From assembly GCF_012910905.1 (NCBI RefSeq), contig NZ_WTVN01000024.1, positions 1 to 64,000 of the forward strand: DNA of 64,000 nt, written 5' to 3'. This stretch comes from Aromatoleum toluvorans (GTDB lineage: Bacteria; Pseudomonadota; Gammaproteobacteria; Burkholderiales; Rhodocyclaceae). Positions 48,080-61,867 of this stretch are shown here, in pieces. Each line of letters opens with the position of its first letter. Position 1 is the first letter of the stretch. The position numbers and the translations under genes were made by a program. Below the pieces are notes generated by a model, which did no database searches, had not been told where the DNA came from, and saw nothing but the letters and a program-made list of their open reading frames with translations.

Positions 48080-49213
48080 TCAGCCGCGGTAGTAGCGCTG
48101 CGGCACGAAGGGGGTGGCGGCGACTTCGATCGGGACGGGCTTGCCGCGGACCATGGCGGAGAGCTGGGTGCCGACCTTGGCGAGCGCGGTGCTGACGTAG
48201 CCCATGGCGACCGGGGCTCCCAGCGTCGGGCCGAAGCCGCCGCTGGTGACGACGCCGACGACGGTGCCGCTGGCGTCGACGATCTCGGCGCCTTCACGCA
48301 CCGGCACGCGGGCGTTCGGGCGCAGGCCGACACGCTTGCGCGAGACGCCGTTGGCGATGTGGCCGAGGATCACCTCCGCGCCGGGGTAGCCGCCCGCGCG
48401 CGCGCCGTCCGCACGGCGGGGCTTGGACAGCGCCCAAAGCAGGCTGCTCTCGACCGGCGAGGTGTTCACGTCGAGGTCGTGGCCGTACAGGCACAGGCCC
48501 GCTTCCAGGCGCAGCGAGTCGCGCGCGCCGAGGCCGATCGGGGCGACTTCGGGGTGGCTCAGCAGCTCGCGCGCGAGCGCCTCGGCCTTGTCGGCGGGCA
48601 CCGAGATCTCGTAGCCGTCCTCACCCGTGTAGCCCGAGCGGCTCACGTAGCACGGCACGCCGAGGAGGTTCACGGTGATGCTGTTCATGAACACCATCTT
48701 CGCCACCTCGGGCGCGAGGCGCGCCAGCACGGTCGCGGCAGCGGGGCCCTGCAGCGCGAGCAGCGCGCGGTCCGCGAGCACCTCGACCTGGCAGCGGCCG
48801 GACAGGTGCTTCTGCATGTGCGCGATGTCCTGCGCCTTGCACGCGGCGTTCACCACCACGAAGAGGCGGTCGCCGAAGTTTGCGACCATCAGGTCGTCCA
48901 TCACGCCGCCGGTCTCGTTGGTGAACAGTGCGTAGCGCTGCATGCCCTGCGGCAGGTCGAGGATGTCGACCGGCACGAGGGTCTCCAGTGCCGCAGCGGC
49001 CTCGGGGCCGACGAGGAACACCTGCCCCATGTGCGAGACGTCGAAGAGGCCCGCCTGGGTGCGCGTGTGGGTGTGCTCCTTGATGATGCCCGCGGGGTAC
49101 TGCACGGGCATCTCGTAGCCGGCGAAGGGCACCATCTTGGCGCCCAGCGAGACGTGCAGGTCGTACAGCGGGGTGCGCAGCAGCGGTGCGTCGGAATGGG
49201 TGTCGCTCATCAT
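48080..49213 (-). CDS. gcvT: Aminomethyltransferase (glycine cleavage T protein)
   Basis: A 377-residue T protein that takes the aminomethyl group from the H-protein lipoamide, transferring the one-carbon unit to tetrahydrofolate and releasing ammonia. Family segments are TPLYDLHVSLGAKMVPFAGYEMPVQY near the N-terminus, HMGQVF, SRSGYTGEDGYEI and GLGARDSLRLEAGLCLYG. It is the last gene of a leftward glycine/serine operon, 29 bases after sdaA. The L protein is not in this window. Confidence 0.95.
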   Translation of the reverse strand: MMSDTHSDAPLLRTPLYDLHVSLGAKMVPFAGYEMPVQYPAGIIKEHTHTRTQAGLFDVSHMGQVFLVGPEAAAALETLVPVDILDLPQGMQRYALFTNETGGVMDDLMVANFGDRLFVVVNAACKAQDIAHMQKHLSGRCQVEVLADRALLALQGPAAATVLARLAPEVAKMVFMNSITVNLLGVPCYVSRSGYTGEDGYEISVPADKAEALARELLSHPEVAPIGLGARDSLRLEAGLCLYGHDLDVNTSPVESSLLWALSKPRRADGARAGGYPGAEVILGHIANGVSRKRVGLRPNARVPVREGAEIVDASGTVVGVVTSGGFGPTLGAPVAMGYVSTALAKVGTQLSAMVRGKPVPIEVAATPFVPQRYYRG

Positions 49214-49242
49214 GTTTCCTTTGTCTGGGTGTCAGGGGGTCA

Positions 49243-50622
49243 TCAGCATTCGATGACGTTCACGGCGAGGCCGCCGCGGGCCGTTTCCTTGTATTTCAGC
49301 TTCATGTCGGCGCCGGTGTCGCGCATGGTCTTGATGACCTTGTCGAGCGACACGAAGTGCTTGCCGTCGCCGCGCAGCGCCATGCGCGCGGCGTTGATCG
49401 CCTTGATCGAGCCCATCGCGTTCCGCTCGATGCAGGGCACCTGCACGAGCCCGCCGACCGGGTCGCAGGTGAGCCCGAGGTTGTGCTCCATGCCGATCTC
49501 GGCGGCGTTCTCGACCTGCTCGGGGGTGCCGCCCAGCACTTCGGCCAGCGCCCCCGCGGCCATCGAGCACGCCACGCCGACTTCGCCCTGGCAGCCGACC
49601 TCGGCGCCCGAGATCGAGGCGTTCTCTTTATAGAGGATACCGATCGCGGCCGCGGTGAGGAGGAAGCGGATCACGCCCTCCTCGCTCGCGCCGGGGATGA
49701 AGCGGCTGTAGTAGTGCAGCACCGCCGGCACGATGCCCGCGGCGCCGTTGGTCGGGGCGGTGACGACGCGCCCGCCGGTGGCGTTCTCCTCATTGACGGC
49801 GAGGGCGTAGAGATTGACCCAGTCCATCGTCGTCAGCGGATCACGGATGCTCGCCTCGGGGGCGCTCGAGAGCTTGCGGTACATCTCGGCGGCGCGGCGC
49901 TTCACGTGCAGGCCGCCGGGCATGATGCCTTCCTTCTCGCAGCCGCGGCGCACGCACAGCTGCATCACGTCCCAGATGCGCAGCAGCCCCGAGCGCGTCT
50001 CCGCGTCCGTGCGCCACGCGCGCTCGTTCTCCAGCATCAGCTGGCTGATCGACAGCCCCTTCGCGCGGCACTGCGCGAGGAGCTCCGCGCCGCTCTTGAA
50101 CGGATGCGCGAGGGGGGTAGCGTCCTCGACGATGCGGTCGGCGCCGGCGGCGCTCTCGTCGACCACGAAGCCGCCGCCCACCGAGTAATACACCTTGCTC
50201 ACGAGTGTCTCGCCGGCCGCGTCGAAGGCCGCGATGCGCATGCCGTTGGGGTGGTAGGGGAGCGACTGGCGGCGATGCATCACGAGATGCTCGCGCTCGA
50301 CGAAGGCGACCGGGTGCTCGCCGGCCAGTTGCAGGCGTTGCTCGCCGCGGATGCGCGCGAGCTTGCCCTCCACCTGCTCGGTGTCGACGAGATCGGGCGC
50401 CTCGCCTTCGAGGCCCAGGAGCACGGCCTTGTCGCTGCCGTGCCCCTTGCCGGTCGCGCCGAGCGAGCCATAGAGTTCGGCCTTCACGCTTGCGACCCGC
50501 GCGAGCAGGCCGGACTCCTTGAGGCCGTTCGCAAAGACCTGCGCCGCGCGCATCGGCCCCACGGTGTGGGACGACGACGGCCCGATGCCGATCTTGAACA
50601 GGTCAAAAACGCTGATGGCCAT
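49243..50622 (-). CDS. sdaA: L-serine ammonia-lyase (iron-sulphur type)
   Basis: A 459-residue single-chain iron-sulphur L-serine deaminase, converting serine to pyruvate and ammonia. The N-terminal signature [24 protein letters not shown] and the cysteine-bearing segments [23 protein letters not shown] and [23 protein letters not shown] fit the [4Fe-4S] type. In an operon with gcvP, gcvH, gcvT and glyA it gives a route glycine to serine to pyruvate, suited to using glycine or serine as carbon and nitrogen source. Confidence 0.95.
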   Translation of the reverse strand: MAISVFDLFKIGIGPSSSHTVGPMRAAQVFANGLKESGLLARVASVKAELYGSLGATGKGHGSDKAVLLGLEGEAPDLVDTEQVEGKLARIRGEQRLQLAGEHPVAFVEREHLVMHRRQSLPYHPNGMRIAAFDAAGETLVSKVYYSVGGGFVVDESAAGADRIVEDATPLAHPFKSGAELLAQCRAKGLSISQLMLENERAWRTDAETRSGLLRIWDVMQLCVRRGCEKEGIMPGGLHVKRRAAEMYRKLSSAPEASIRDPLTTMDWVNLYALAVNEENATGGRVVTAPTNGAAGIVPAVLHYYSRFIPGASEEGVIRFLLTAAAIGILYKENASISGAEVGCQGEVGVACSMAAGALAEVLGGTPEQVENAAEIGMEHNLGLTCDPVGGLVQVPCIERNAMGSIKAINAARMALRGDGKHFVSLDKVIKTMRDTGADMKLKYKETARGGLAVNVIEC

Positions 50623-50630
50623 GATTGAAA

Positions 50631-52055
50631 TTACCTCGAGGTTTCGGCGGCGAGCGCGTTGCCGTTGCCGTTACGCGCCCTGGAGATCAGGAAGCCCACG
50701 GTGAGGAGCGCGAACCACGCCGGCGCGACATAGAGCGCGACGCGGGTCCCGGCATCCATGCCGAGGAAGACGACGACGAGCGCCAGGAAGAGGAGCACGA
50801 ACCAGTTGGCGTAGGGCGCGCCGGGCATGCGGAAGAACACCGCCTTGGCCTCGCCGCGCGCGACCGCCTGGCGGTACTTGAGGTGCGCCCACACGATGAT
50901 GCCCCAGGTCCACACGGCGCCCACGGTCGCGACACTCGTGACATAGACGAAGGCTTCCTCGGGCACGATGTAGTTCAGCGCGACGCCGACCAGCATCGCG
51001 GCGGCCGACAGCGTGATCGCGTTGGCGGGCACGTGGCTCTTGCTGACCTTGCCGAGCGCGGCCGGGGCCTGCTTGAACTGGGCGAGCGTGTAGAGCATGC
51101 GGCCGGTGCTGAAGATGCCGCTGTTGCACGACGAGGCGGCCGCGGTGATGACGACGAAGTTGATGATGCCGGCCGCCGCGGGGATGCCGATCTTCTCGAA
51201 CACGGTGACGAACGGGCTCATGTTGGGGTTGAGTTCGTTCCACGGCACGAGCGACATCAGCACGATCAGCGCGCCGATGTAGAAGATCAGGATCCGCCAG
51301 GTGACGCTGTTGGTCGCGTGCGGCAGCACCTTCTCGGGGTTCTGCGCCTCGCCCGCGGTGACGCCGATGAGTTCCACGCCGGTGTAGGCGAAGCACGCGA
51401 TCTGCAAGGTGAGGATGACCCCGACCACGCCCATCGGTGCGAAGCCGCCGTGCGACCACAGGTTGGAGAAGCTCGCGGTCTTGCCCAGGTCGCTCACGCC
51501 GAAGAGGATGATCGTGAGGCCGATCACGAGCATCGCGACGATCGTGACCACCTTGATGATCGCGAACCAGAACTCCATCTCGCCGAACACCTTCACGGCG
51601 ATGAGGTTGGCGCCGTAGAGCACGAGCAGCGTGACGAGCGCCGGGATCCACTGCGGCACGTCGGGGAACCAGTAGTGTACATACACGCCGACTGCGGTGA
51701 GCTCGGCCATGCCGGTGACGATCCACGTGAACCAGTAGGTCCAGCCGGTGACGTAGCCGGCCCACGGGCTGACGTACTCCTCGGCGTAGGTCGCGAACGA
51801 GCCCGCCACCGGACGGTGGATCAGCAGCTCTCCCAGCGCGCGCATGATGAAGAAGATCGCCAGGCCCGCGAACGCGTAGGTCACCAGCAGCGCGGGGCCC
51901 GCCTTGCTGATGGCTTTCGCCGAGCCGAGAAACAGGCCCACCCCGATCGCACCGCCGATGGCGATGAGCTGGATGTGCCGATCCTTGAGGCCTCGTTCGA
52001 GGTCCTTGCCTTCGTGCCGCTGCTCTTCGTCGAGCATGTCACTGACGCGTGTCAT
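50631..52055 (-). CDS. Amino-acid permease, APC family (CycA-like)
   Basis: A 474-residue permease with 12 predicted helices. The N-terminal [28 protein letters not shown] and the following [25 protein letters not shown] are typical of the D-serine/D-alanine/glycine (CycA) and related subgroup of the APC family. Its neighbours are sdaA and glyA, so glycine, alanine or serine uptake is likely. Exact substrate cannot be told from sequence. Confidence 0.88.
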   Translation of the reverse strand: MTRVSDMLDEEQRHEGKDLERGLKDRHIQLIAIGGAIGVGLFLGSAKAISKAGPALLVTYAFAGLAIFFIMRALGELLIHRPVAGSFATYAEEYVSPWAGYVTGWTYWFTWIVTGMAELTAVGVYVHYWFPDVPQWIPALVTLLVLYGANLIAVKVFGEMEFWFAIIKVVTIVAMLVIGLTIILFGVSDLGKTASFSNLWSHGGFAPMGVVGVILTLQIACFAYTGVELIGVTAGEAQNPEKVLPHATNSVTWRILIFYIGALIVLMSLVPWNELNPNMSPFVTVFEKIGIPAAAGIINFVVITAAASSCNSGIFSTGRMLYTLAQFKQAPAALGKVSKSHVPANAITLSAAAMLVGVALNYIVPEEAFVYVTSVATVGAVWTWGIIVWAHLKYRQAVARGEAKAVFFRMPGAPYANWFVLLFLALVVVFLGMDAGTRVALYVAPAWFALLTVGFLISRARNGNGNALAAETSR

Positions 52056-52153
52056 CCTTCAGTCCCTTCCTCTGTAGTTTGAAAAAACGTCTCTCTCTGG
52101 TGCGGAAAAAGGGGGCGCCCCTCGCGCCCCCGTGCTGCCTGTCTTTTATTGTT

Positions 52154-53407
52154 TTACCGGCCGTACACCGGGAAGCGTGCGCACAGCGCGGATACCTTCG
52201 CGCGCACCGCCTCGATCACCGCGGGGTTGTCGACGGCGTCGAGCACGTCGCAGATCCAGCCTGCGAGCTCCTTGACTTCATTGATGCCGAAGCCGCGCGT
52301 GGTCGCCGCCGGCGTGCCGATGCGGATGCCGCTGGTGACGAAGGGCGACTGCGGGTCGTTCGGCACGGTGTTCTTGTTCACCGTGATGTGCGCGGCGCCG
52401 AGTGCCGCATCGGCGGCCTTGCCGGTGATGCCCTTGGCGATCAGGTCGACCAGGAAGAGATGGTCGTCGGTGCCGCCGGAGACGATCTTGTAGCCGCGCT
52501 CGACGAACACGCCCGCCATCGCTTGCGCGTTGGCGATCACCTGCTGCTGGTAGGCTTTGAAGGACGGATCGAGCGCTTCCTTGAAGGCCACCGCCTTCGC
52601 CGCGATGACGTGCATCAGCGGGCCGCCCTGGGTGCCGGGGAAGACCATCGAGGCGATCTTCTTCTCGATGTCTGCATTGGCGCGGCCGAGGATGATGCCG
52701 CCGCGCGGGCCGCGCAGCGTCTTGTGCGTGGTGCTGGTGACGATGTCGGCGAAGGGCACCGGGCTCGGGTAGAGGCCCGCGGCGACGAGGCCGGCGACGT
52801 GGGCCATGTCGACGAACAGCAGCGCGCCGACCTTGTCCGCGATCGCACGGAAGCGCGGGAAGTCGAGGTGACGGGCGTAGGCCGAGAAGCCGGCGACGAT
52901 CATCTTGGGCTTCGACTCGACCGCGAGCGCCTCGAGCGCGTCGTAGTCGATCACGCCGTCGTCGGTGACGCCGTACTGCACCGCGTTGAAGACCTTGCCG
53001 GAGAAGTTCACCTTCGCGCCGTGCGTGAGGTGGCCGCCGTGGGCGAGGCTCATGCCGAGGATCGTGTCACCGGGCTGCAGCAGCGCGAAATACACCGCGG
53101 CGTTGGCCTGCGAGCCCGAGTGCGGCTGCACGTTGGCCCAGTCGGCGCCAAAGAGCTGCTTGGCGCGGTCGATCGCGAGCTGCTCGACGACGTCGACGTG
53201 CTCGCAGCCGCCGTAGTAACGCTTGCCGGGGTAGCCCTCGGCGTACTTGTTGGTGAGCACCGTGCCCTGCGCCTGCATCACGCGCGGGCTGGCGTAGTTC
53301 TCGGACGCGATGAGCTCGATGTGGTCTTCCTGGCGGTGACGCTCGGACTCGATCGCGCCCCACAGCTCGGGGTCGAAACCGGCGATCTGCATGGAGGTGT
53401 CGAACAT
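52154..53407 (-). CDS. glyA: Serine hydroxymethyltransferase
   Basis: A 417-residue PLP enzyme interconverting serine and glycine with the tetrahydrofolate one-carbon pool. PLP-lysine in [13 protein letters not shown] (about Lys 230), [15 protein letters not shown], and [15 protein letters not shown] are seen. The start is [12 protein letters not shown], in agreement with the family; the reading frame runs further upstream without homology. It lies 98 bases before the permease gene on the same strand. A second glyA elsewhere in the genome is possible, since this one belongs to a catabolic gcv operon. Confidence 0.95.
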   Translation of the reverse strand: MFDTSMQIAGFDPELWGAIESERHRQEDHIELIASENYASPRVMQAQGTVLTNKYAEGYPGKRYYGGCEHVDVVEQLAIDRAKQLFGADWANVQPHSGSQANAAVYFALLQPGDTILGMSLAHGGHLTHGAKVNFSGKVFNAVQYGVTDDGVIDYDALEALAVESKPKMIVAGFSAYARHLDFPRFRAIADKVGALLFVDMAHVAGLVAAGLYPSPVPFADIVTSTTHKTLRGPRGGIILGRANADIEKKIASMVFPGTQGGPLMHVIAAKAVAFKEALDPSFKAYQQQVIANAQAMAGVFVERGYKIVSGGTDDHLFLVDLIAKGITGKAADAALGAAHITVNKNTVPNDPQSPFVTSGIRIGTPAATTRGFGINEVKELAGWICDVLDAVDNPAVIEAVRAKVSALCARFPVYGR

Positions 53408-53508
53408 GGGGAATTCTCCGAAACTGGGGATCAGCGGGGCGACGCCGGCACGCGCCGGACATCGCCCCTCAGGGTGAGTGAGGACAAGGGCTGCGCTGGG
53501 CGCGCGCC

Positions 53509-56391
<2,883 letters not shown>

Positions 56392-56425
56392 GGCGGGGGC
56401 TGTCTCCGTTGGGGGCGGGGGTCGA

Positions 56426-56794
56426 TCAGGCGGTCAGCTTGTCGTAGGCGGCCTGGTCGAGCAGGCTCTCGAGCGCGGACGCGTCGTCGAGGCGGATGCG
56501 GATGAACCAGCCCGCGCCCTGCGGATCCTCGTTGACGGTGGCGGGAGCATCGGCCAGCGCGGCGTTGACTTCGACGACGGTGCCCGCCAGCGGCATCTTC
56601 AGTTCGCCGGCAGCCTTCACCGACTCGATGACCGCCGCTTCGTCGCCCGCCGCAAAGCTCGCGCCGACGTCCGGCAGCTGCACGAAGACGATGTCGCCCA
56701 GCGCGTTCTGCGCATAGTCGGTGATCCCGACGGTCGCGACATCGCCCTCGACGCGCAGCCACTCGTGGTCTTCGGTGTATTTGATCGTGCTCAT
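56426..56794 (-). CDS. gcvH: Glycine cleavage H protein
   Basis: A 122-residue lipoyl carrier starting [12 protein letters not shown]. The lipoylated Lys is expected in [19 protein letters not shown]. It shuttles the aminomethyl group between P, T and L proteins. It is the first gene of the leftward operon. The upstream region is described separately; no glycine riboswitch could be confirmed. Confidence 0.95.
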   Translation of the reverse strand: MSTIKYTEDHEWLRVEGDVATVGITDYAQNALGDIVFVQLPDVGASFAAGDEAAVIESVKAAGELKMPLAGTVVEVNAALADAPATVNEDPQGAGWFIRIRLDDASALESLLDQAAYDKLTA

Positions 56795-57127
56795 GGTGTC
56801 TTCCTTGATGCGTATGTGGGTGGCCGCAATGCCGGGCCTCGGATAACGGGTCGCATCGTAATTGCTCGGCGGCATTTCCAGTTTTGATAGTTGAAATGAA
56901 ATCATTTGTGGAATTAATGCGAGCAATGTCCGGTGTCCCTGCGAACCTTCATCGGGGCAGTGGCGTTCGGGTGCTTTAAGGGGCGGGAGGTGCTGCCGGG
57001 CGAAACGAGTCCGCGGTCGGCCCGCAGGCGCGGGCCGGAAGAAATGCCGAATGCGACCCGGTTGGAGTCGCAACCGATTTTGCGTTCATAATCGGCTCCT
57101 CCAAACCGCGGACAAGGAGATATCGGA
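56795..57127. promoter_or_regulatory. Divergent region between gcvH and the DUF59 gene
   Basis: About 333 bases. It must hold the promoter of the gcv operon and that of the rightward genes. A hairpin-rich stretch lies at about 56945-57040 on the minus strand, containing CCGATGAAGG, which recalls part of a glycine aptamer, but the conserved CTCTCAGG segment is absent. I list it only as regulatory space. Confidence 0.4.
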
Positions 57128-57454
57128 ATGCCCGCAATGCCCGATGTGGAATCCGTCAAGGCAGTGCTTCGCCAGGTCATCGATCCCGAGGTGGGCGTCA
57201 ATATCGTCGATCTCGGCCTGGTCTACGGTATCGACATCACGCCGGACCAGATCTCGATCCGGCTGACGATGACGTCTCCCGCGTGTCCCATGGGCGACAT
57301 GATCATGGGCGACATCGATGCTGCACTCGACGCGGCCCTGCCGCCCGAAATCGGCGTCGTGGTCAATCTCGTGTGGGATCCTCCCTGGACGCCCGAGATG
57401 ATGAACAAGGAGGCGCGCGGACATTTCGGCTGGAAGGGGCACGATGACCGCTGA
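57128..57454 (+). CDS. DUF59/MIP18-type Fe-S assembly-like protein
   Basis: A 108-residue protein of the MIP18/SufT/PaaD-like family, with VIDPEVGVNIVDLGLVYGIDI and the cysteine-bearing loop LTMTSPACPMGDMI. Members help insert iron-sulphur clusters into target proteins. The conserved Cys in TSPACP is present. GGAGA precedes the ATG. It overlaps the next gene by 11 bases, a hint of coupling to an NnrS-like protein. Confidence 0.85.
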   Translation: MPAMPDVESVKAVLRQVIDPEVGVNIVDLGLVYGIDITPDQISIRLTMTSPACPMGDMIMGDIDAALDAALPPEIGVVVNLVWDPPWTPEMMNKEARGHFGWKGHDDR

Positions 57455-58574
57455 TCGGCCCGCCGAAAGGGGGGCGGGCGTCGTGGCGGTAGAGCCGAAG
57501 ATCCTCCCCCGTGTGCTGTGCCTCGTGATGGCGATGTTGTCCCTCGTCGTCGGGGTTGCATCCGGGCTCGCGCGCCTGGGGACCGCAGTGCCCGACCTGG
57601 CCGCCGGCTTGGCCGGCTGGCACGCCGCGCTGATGATCTGCGCATTTTTCGGGACGGTCATCGGGCTCGAACGCGCCGTGGCGCTGGCGCATCCCGCCGC
57701 CTACGCGGGACCGCTGGCATCGGGCCTGGGCGGGCTGGCGCTGCTCCTGCACTTGCCGCTGGCCTGGGCGCAGGCCTTGTTCATCCTGGCTTCCCTGGTC
57801 CTCGTCGGCGGCGCGATCGCGGTGACGAGGCGTCAACTGGCGCTATTCACGCTCACGCTTGCGGTGGGCGCCGCCTGCTGGCTCGCCGGGAACGTCGCCT
57901 GGGCGGCGAGCGGGCTGCTTCAGGCGGCCATTCCCTGGTGGCTGGCATTTCTGGTGGTCACGATCGCGGGGGAGCGGCTCGAACTGACCCGGTTCCTTCC
58001 CGCACGGCGGGAAGCGCCGCCGCTGTTCCGGATAGCCGTCGGCACCATTCTCGTCGGTGCGGCGACGACGATCTGGTTCTCGTCCGGCGGGCTGGTGCTG
58101 TTTGCCGCGGGCCTGGGTGCGCTGTCGATGTGGCTACTGCGCTACGACATCGCCCGTCATAACGCCGGACAACGCGGCCTCGTGCGCTACATCGCGCTCT
58201 GTCTGTTGTCGGGCTACGCCTGGCTGGCTACGGGAGCGGTGATCGGACTCGCCGGGGGATTCGAGCCCGCGCATCCGCTGCGCGACGCGGCCCTGCATGC
58301 GATCACGCTCGGTTTCGTGTTTGCAATGGTGTTCGGCCATGCGCCGATCATCTTTCCCGCGATCGCCCGCGTCCGCATTCCCTACCATCCGGTTTTCTAC
58401 CTGCCGCTTGCGCTGCTCCATGTCTCGCTGGCAGCGCGGATCGCGGGCACGGCGCTGGGCGACGCGGGGGTCCTGCTCCGGCTCGGCGGGGTCGCGAACG
58501 CCGTAGCCCTCGTCGCGTTCATCGTGACCATGCTTGCCAGCGTGCTGCGCGGCCGTCGAAGTGGCAAGCGATGA
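57444..58574 (+). CDS. NnrS-like multi-pass membrane protein
   Basis: A 376-residue integral membrane protein with about 10 to 12 helices. The motif HAITLGFVFAMVFGHAPIIFPA near residue 290 resembles NnrS, a haem-copper-linked protein associated with nitric-oxide stress in denitrifiers, and an early WHAALMICAFFGTVIGLERAVAL recalls the same group. NnrS is usually near 400 residues. Function is uncertain; a link to nitrosative stress in a nitrate-respiring host is plausible. It overlaps the DUF59 gene. Confidence 0.65.
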   Translation: MTADRPAERGAGVVAVEPKILPRVLCLVMAMLSLVVGVASGLARLGTAVPDLAAGLAGWHAALMICAFFGTVIGLERAVALAHPAAYAGPLASGLGGLALLLHLPLAWAQALFILASLVLVGGAIAVTRRQLALFTLTLAVGAACWLAGNVAWAASGLLQAAIPWWLAFLVVTIAGERLELTRFLPARREAPPLFRIAVGTILVGAATTIWFSSGGLVLFAAGLGALSMWLLRYDIARHNAGQRGLVRYIALCLLSGYAWLATGAVIGLAGGFEPAHPLRDAALHAITLGFVFAMVFGHAPIIFPAIARVRIPYHPVFYLPLALLHVSLAARIAGTALGDAGVLLRLGGVANAVALVAFIVTMLASVLRGRRSGKR

Positions 58575-58726
58575 GGCGATTGCGGCCGATCGGTCGGTTG
58601 CAGTGATTCTGTAACCGCCTCATGCGATGGTGATTCGCCATCCGGGTTCCCATGGTGCGGCGGGGCGCCGTCTGCCAGCTGGTAGAATCCGGATACGACG
58701 TTCCACCGAGTTTTCCCTGCCTTCCA

Positions 58727-59233
58727 ATGAAAAAAATCGAATCCGCATTCGAACACATGCTCTTTGCCAGCCGCTGGCTGATGGCGCCCGTCTATTTCGG
58801 GCTGATCATGGCGCTGGTGGTGCTCCTCGTGAAATTCACGAAGGAGATCTGGTTCCTCTTCAGCCACATCATGAGTGCGAGCGGGGCGGAAATGATCATC
58901 GGCGTCCTGTCGCTCGTCGATATCGCGCTGATCATGAGCCTGCTGATCATCATCATGTTCAGCGGCTACGAAAACTTCGTCTCGAAGATGGAGGACCTGC
59001 ACGCCCATACGGATCGTCCCGAATGGATGGGGCATATCGGCTTTTCCGACCAGAAGATCAAGCTGATCGGTTCGATCGTGGCGATTTCCGGTATCGAATT
59101 GCTGAAGGCCTTCCTCAACGTCGACAACGTGCCGGACCGGCACCTCGCCTGGATGGTCGGCATCCACGTCACCTTCCTGGTGTCGGGGGTGTTGTATGCG
59201 CTGATGGATCGCCTGCAGGGCAAGGGGCACTGA
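58727..59233 (+). CDS. UPF0114 (YqhA-like) membrane protein
   Basis: A 168-residue protein starting MKKIESAFEHMLFASRWLMAP, with four likely membrane helices and the family segment VDIALIMSLLIIIMFSGYENFVSK. The start at 58727 fits the family; an upstream in-frame ATG at 58652 does not. The function of UPF0114 proteins is unknown. It is separated from the NnrS-like gene by about 150 bases and ends 33 bases before the convergent glnD. Confidence 0.85.
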   Translation: MKKIESAFEHMLFASRWLMAPVYFGLIMALVVLLVKFTKEIWFLFSHIMSASGAEMIIGVLSLVDIALIMSLLIIIMFSGYENFVSKMEDLHAHTDRPEWMGHIGFSDQKIKLIGSIVAISGIELLKAFLNVDNVPDRHLAWMVGIHVTFLVSGVLYALMDRLQGKGH

Positions 59234-59266
59234 GGCCCGTCGTCGGCGCCCGGCCCCGGGCGCTGA

Positions 59267-61846
59267 CTAGACCTGCAGCCGTTCGAGCAGCTCGCGCTCG
59301 ATCTGCAGGATCTGGCCTTCGAGTGCCAGGCGCGCGCCGCTGATGAGGAAGGTGTCCTCGGCGCGCTCGCCCAGCGTGGCGATCTTCGCTGTATGCAGGC
59401 GTATTTCGTGCCGCACGAGCACTTCGGCGACCGAGAACAGCAGGCCCGGGCGGTCTGCCGCCACGAGCGACAGGATGAAATGCTTTCCCGGTTCGTCCGG
59501 CTGGATGCTGATCTGCGGAGTGATCGGGAAGTGCTTCATCTGACGGGACAGCCGACCCTGTGTCGGGCGATCCGGCGCCCCTGGATGCGTCAGACGCGCG
59601 GTCAGCTCGTGCTCGATCAGCGTGATGACGTCCCGATAGTGCGCGGCATTGCCCGGGTCCTGCAGGATGAAGCTGTCGAGGGCGTAGCCGTGGCGCGTCG
59701 TATGCACCTTCGCGTCGAGAATCGAGAAGCCCAGCCGTCCGAAAAAGCCGGTCATGCGCACGAACAGGTCTTTCTGGTCCGGCGTGAACACCATCACCTG
59801 AACGCCTTCCTCACCCTCGAGGACCCGCGCCTTGACCACCGGCTCCTCGCTCTGCGGGCGGAAATACAGCACGCGTGTGTGCCAGGCGATCTCTTCCGCG
59901 GAATGGCGCATGAAATAGACGGCGTCGAGTTGCGTCCATAGCGCTTCCTCGATGGCGGGGCGCAGACCGTAGTAGCGCAGCAGTTCGCGGGCGTCCTCCT
60001 GGCGATCGTCGAGGCCCAGCGCCTGCTGCGGCGTCGCGCCGCGCAGCAGGCGTTGCGTCGCGAAGAACAGATCCTCGAGCAGCTTGCCCTTCCAGCCGTT
60101 CCACACCTTCGGGCTCGTGCCGCGAATGTCCGCGTGCGTGAGCAGGTAGAGTGCGGTCAGGCGACGCTCCGTCTGCATCGTGTCGGCAAACCGGCGAATG
60201 ACATCGGGGTCGGTCGTGTCTTCCTTCTGCGCGACCTGAGACATCGTGAGGTGGTGGGCCACCAGCCACACGACCAGGTCGGCGTCCTCGGCTGCCAGCA
60301 CGTGATGCTCGCAGAATTCCCGCGCGTCGGCCATGCCCAGCTGCGAGTGGTCTCCCCCGCGCCCCTTGGCGATGTCGTGGAAGAGGGCGGCGATGTACAA
60401 CAGCCAGTGGCGGTCGAATCCCAGTATCAGCCGCGTCATCAGCGGATATTCGTGCGCATGCTCGCCCATCGTGAAGCGGCGCATGTTGCGCAGGACCATC
60501 AGGATGTGCTGGTCCACCGTGTAGACGTGGAACAGGTCGTGCTGCATCTGGCCGACGATGCGGCGCCAAGCGGGCAGGTAGTGGCTCAGGATGCCGTACT
60601 GGTTCATCCGGCGGAACTCGTGCACGATGCCGCGCTTCTGCTTCAGGATCTCCAGGAATAGCGCCCGGTTCTCGGGAGCGGCGCGAAAGGCGGCATTGAT
60701 CCGGGTGCGGTTCAGCCACAGGGCGCGCAGCGTCCGCGCCGTCATGCCCTTCAGTTCCGAGCGCTGCTGGAGCAGCAGGAAGCACTCGAGGAGCGCAGAC
60801 GGGTGGCGCTCGAAAGTGTCCTCGCCGCGGATGTCGAGCAGTTCGCGCACCGCCTGGAAGCGCTCGTTGATCACGAAGGCGGCGCCCCCCCGGTCGGGGA
60901 AGATCTCGGCACCGTAGTTCTGCAGCAGGATGGTGTTGGTCTGCGTGACCTTCTTGGCGTTCACGTAGTACCGCTGCATGAACACTTCGGACGCGCGCTT
61001 TGCCGCGGTCGCCTCGATGCCGAAGGCGCGCGCGAGCTTCTCCTGGTGGTCGAACAGCAGCCGGTCCTCTGCACGCCCCGTCAGGTAGTGGAGACGGATG
61101 CGCACGTGCTGCAGGAAGCGTTCGATGCTGCGCAGTTCGCTCGCTTCCGCGCCGGTGATCAGGCGCCGCCGCGCAAGGTCGCGCCAGTTTCGCCCGAGGC
61201 CGGCCGCGCGCGCGATCCAGCCCAGCATCTGCAGGTCGCGCAGCCCCCCGGGGCTCTCCTTGCAGTTCGGCTCCAGCGCATACGGCGTGTCGTTGAAGCG
61301 CGCGTAGCGATTTTCCTGTTCGAGCTGCTTCGCCTTGTAGAAGGCGTGCACGTCCAGCTGTGCCCGATACCGCTGCGCGAATTCGTCGAACAGCCGGGCG
61401 TTGCCCTCGAGCAGCCTCGCCTCGAGCAGATTGGTCTGGACGGTGATGTCTTCCTCCGCCGCTTCCAGGCACTCGTCCGGCGTGCGCACGCTCTGGCCGA
61501 TCTCGAGGCCGACGTCCCACAGCGCGCCGATCAGGGTGCTGATGCGCGCCTGCAGCGGTCCGTCCGCGGCGGCAGGCAGCAGCACCAGCAGGTCTACATC
61601 CGAGTGGGGAAACAGCTCGCCGCGACCATATCCGCCGACCGCCAGGAGCGCGACCTCCGGGGGCATCGCGCAAGCGCGCCACAGATGGATGATCGCCTCG
61701 TCCACCAGATGGGCGCGGCCCTTGAGCACCGTCGATGTCGCCGGATGTGCGTCGTAGGCGGCGCGCAGGCGCGCGTTCCCCTGCGCGAGGTGCTCGCGCG
61801 CATGCACCAGCGCGGCCTGGAAATCATCCACCGACATGACACTCAT
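59267..61846 (-). CDS. glnD: PII uridylyltransferase/uridylyl-removing enzyme
   Basis: An 859-residue bifunctional nitrogen sensor that uridylylates PII proteins under nitrogen limitation and removes UMP when glutamine is high. The nucleotidyltransferase motif GGYGRGELFPHSDVDLLVLLP is at about 70-90, an HD domain with FHDIAKGRGGDHSQLG lies near 500, and two ACT domains occupy the C-terminus (from about 690). Length matches the family. It lies downstream of map on the same strand, 21 bases after it. Confidence 0.96.
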   Translation of the reverse strand: MSVMSVDDFQAALVHAREHLAQGNARLRAAYDAHPATSTVLKGRAHLVDEAIIHLWRACAMPPEVALLAVGGYGRGELFPHSDVDLLVLLPAAADGPLQARISTLIGALWDVGLEIGQSVRTPDECLEAAEEDITVQTNLLEARLLEGNARLFDEFAQRYRAQLDVHAFYKAKQLEQENRYARFNDTPYALEPNCKESPGGLRDLQMLGWIARAAGLGRNWRDLARRRLITGAEASELRSIERFLQHVRIRLHYLTGRAEDRLLFDHQEKLARAFGIEATAAKRASEVFMQRYYVNAKKVTQTNTILLQNYGAEIFPDRGGAAFVINERFQAVRELLDIRGEDTFERHPSALLECFLLLQQRSELKGMTARTLRALWLNRTRINAAFRAAPENRALFLEILKQKRGIVHEFRRMNQYGILSHYLPAWRRIVGQMQHDLFHVYTVDQHILMVLRNMRRFTMGEHAHEYPLMTRLILGFDRHWLLYIAALFHDIAKGRGGDHSQLGMADAREFCEHHVLAAEDADLVVWLVAHHLTMSQVAQKEDTTDPDVIRRFADTMQTERRLTALYLLTHADIRGTSPKVWNGWKGKLLEDLFFATQRLLRGATPQQALGLDDRQEDARELLRYYGLRPAIEEALWTQLDAVYFMRHSAEEIAWHTRVLYFRPQSEEPVVKARVLEGEEGVQVMVFTPDQKDLFVRMTGFFGRLGFSILDAKVHTTRHGYALDSFILQDPGNAAHYRDVITLIEHELTARLTHPGAPDRPTQGRLSRQMKHFPITPQISIQPDEPGKHFILSLVAADRPGLLFSVAEVLVRHEIRLHTAKIATLGERAEDTFLISGARLALEGQILQIERELLERLQV

Positions 61847-61867
61847 GGTCGATCGTGCGCGCCGAGT

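Noticed and set aside
48010-49213. A second tdiR behind tdiS2
   Set aside because: The region encodes gcvT on the other strand; no receiver or LuxR domain is present in any frame.
56945-57040. Possible glycine riboswitch before gcvH
   Set aside because: A CCGATGAAGG piece recalls the aptamer, but the conserved CTCTCAGG part and the P1 pairing were not found. A covariance search would decide.
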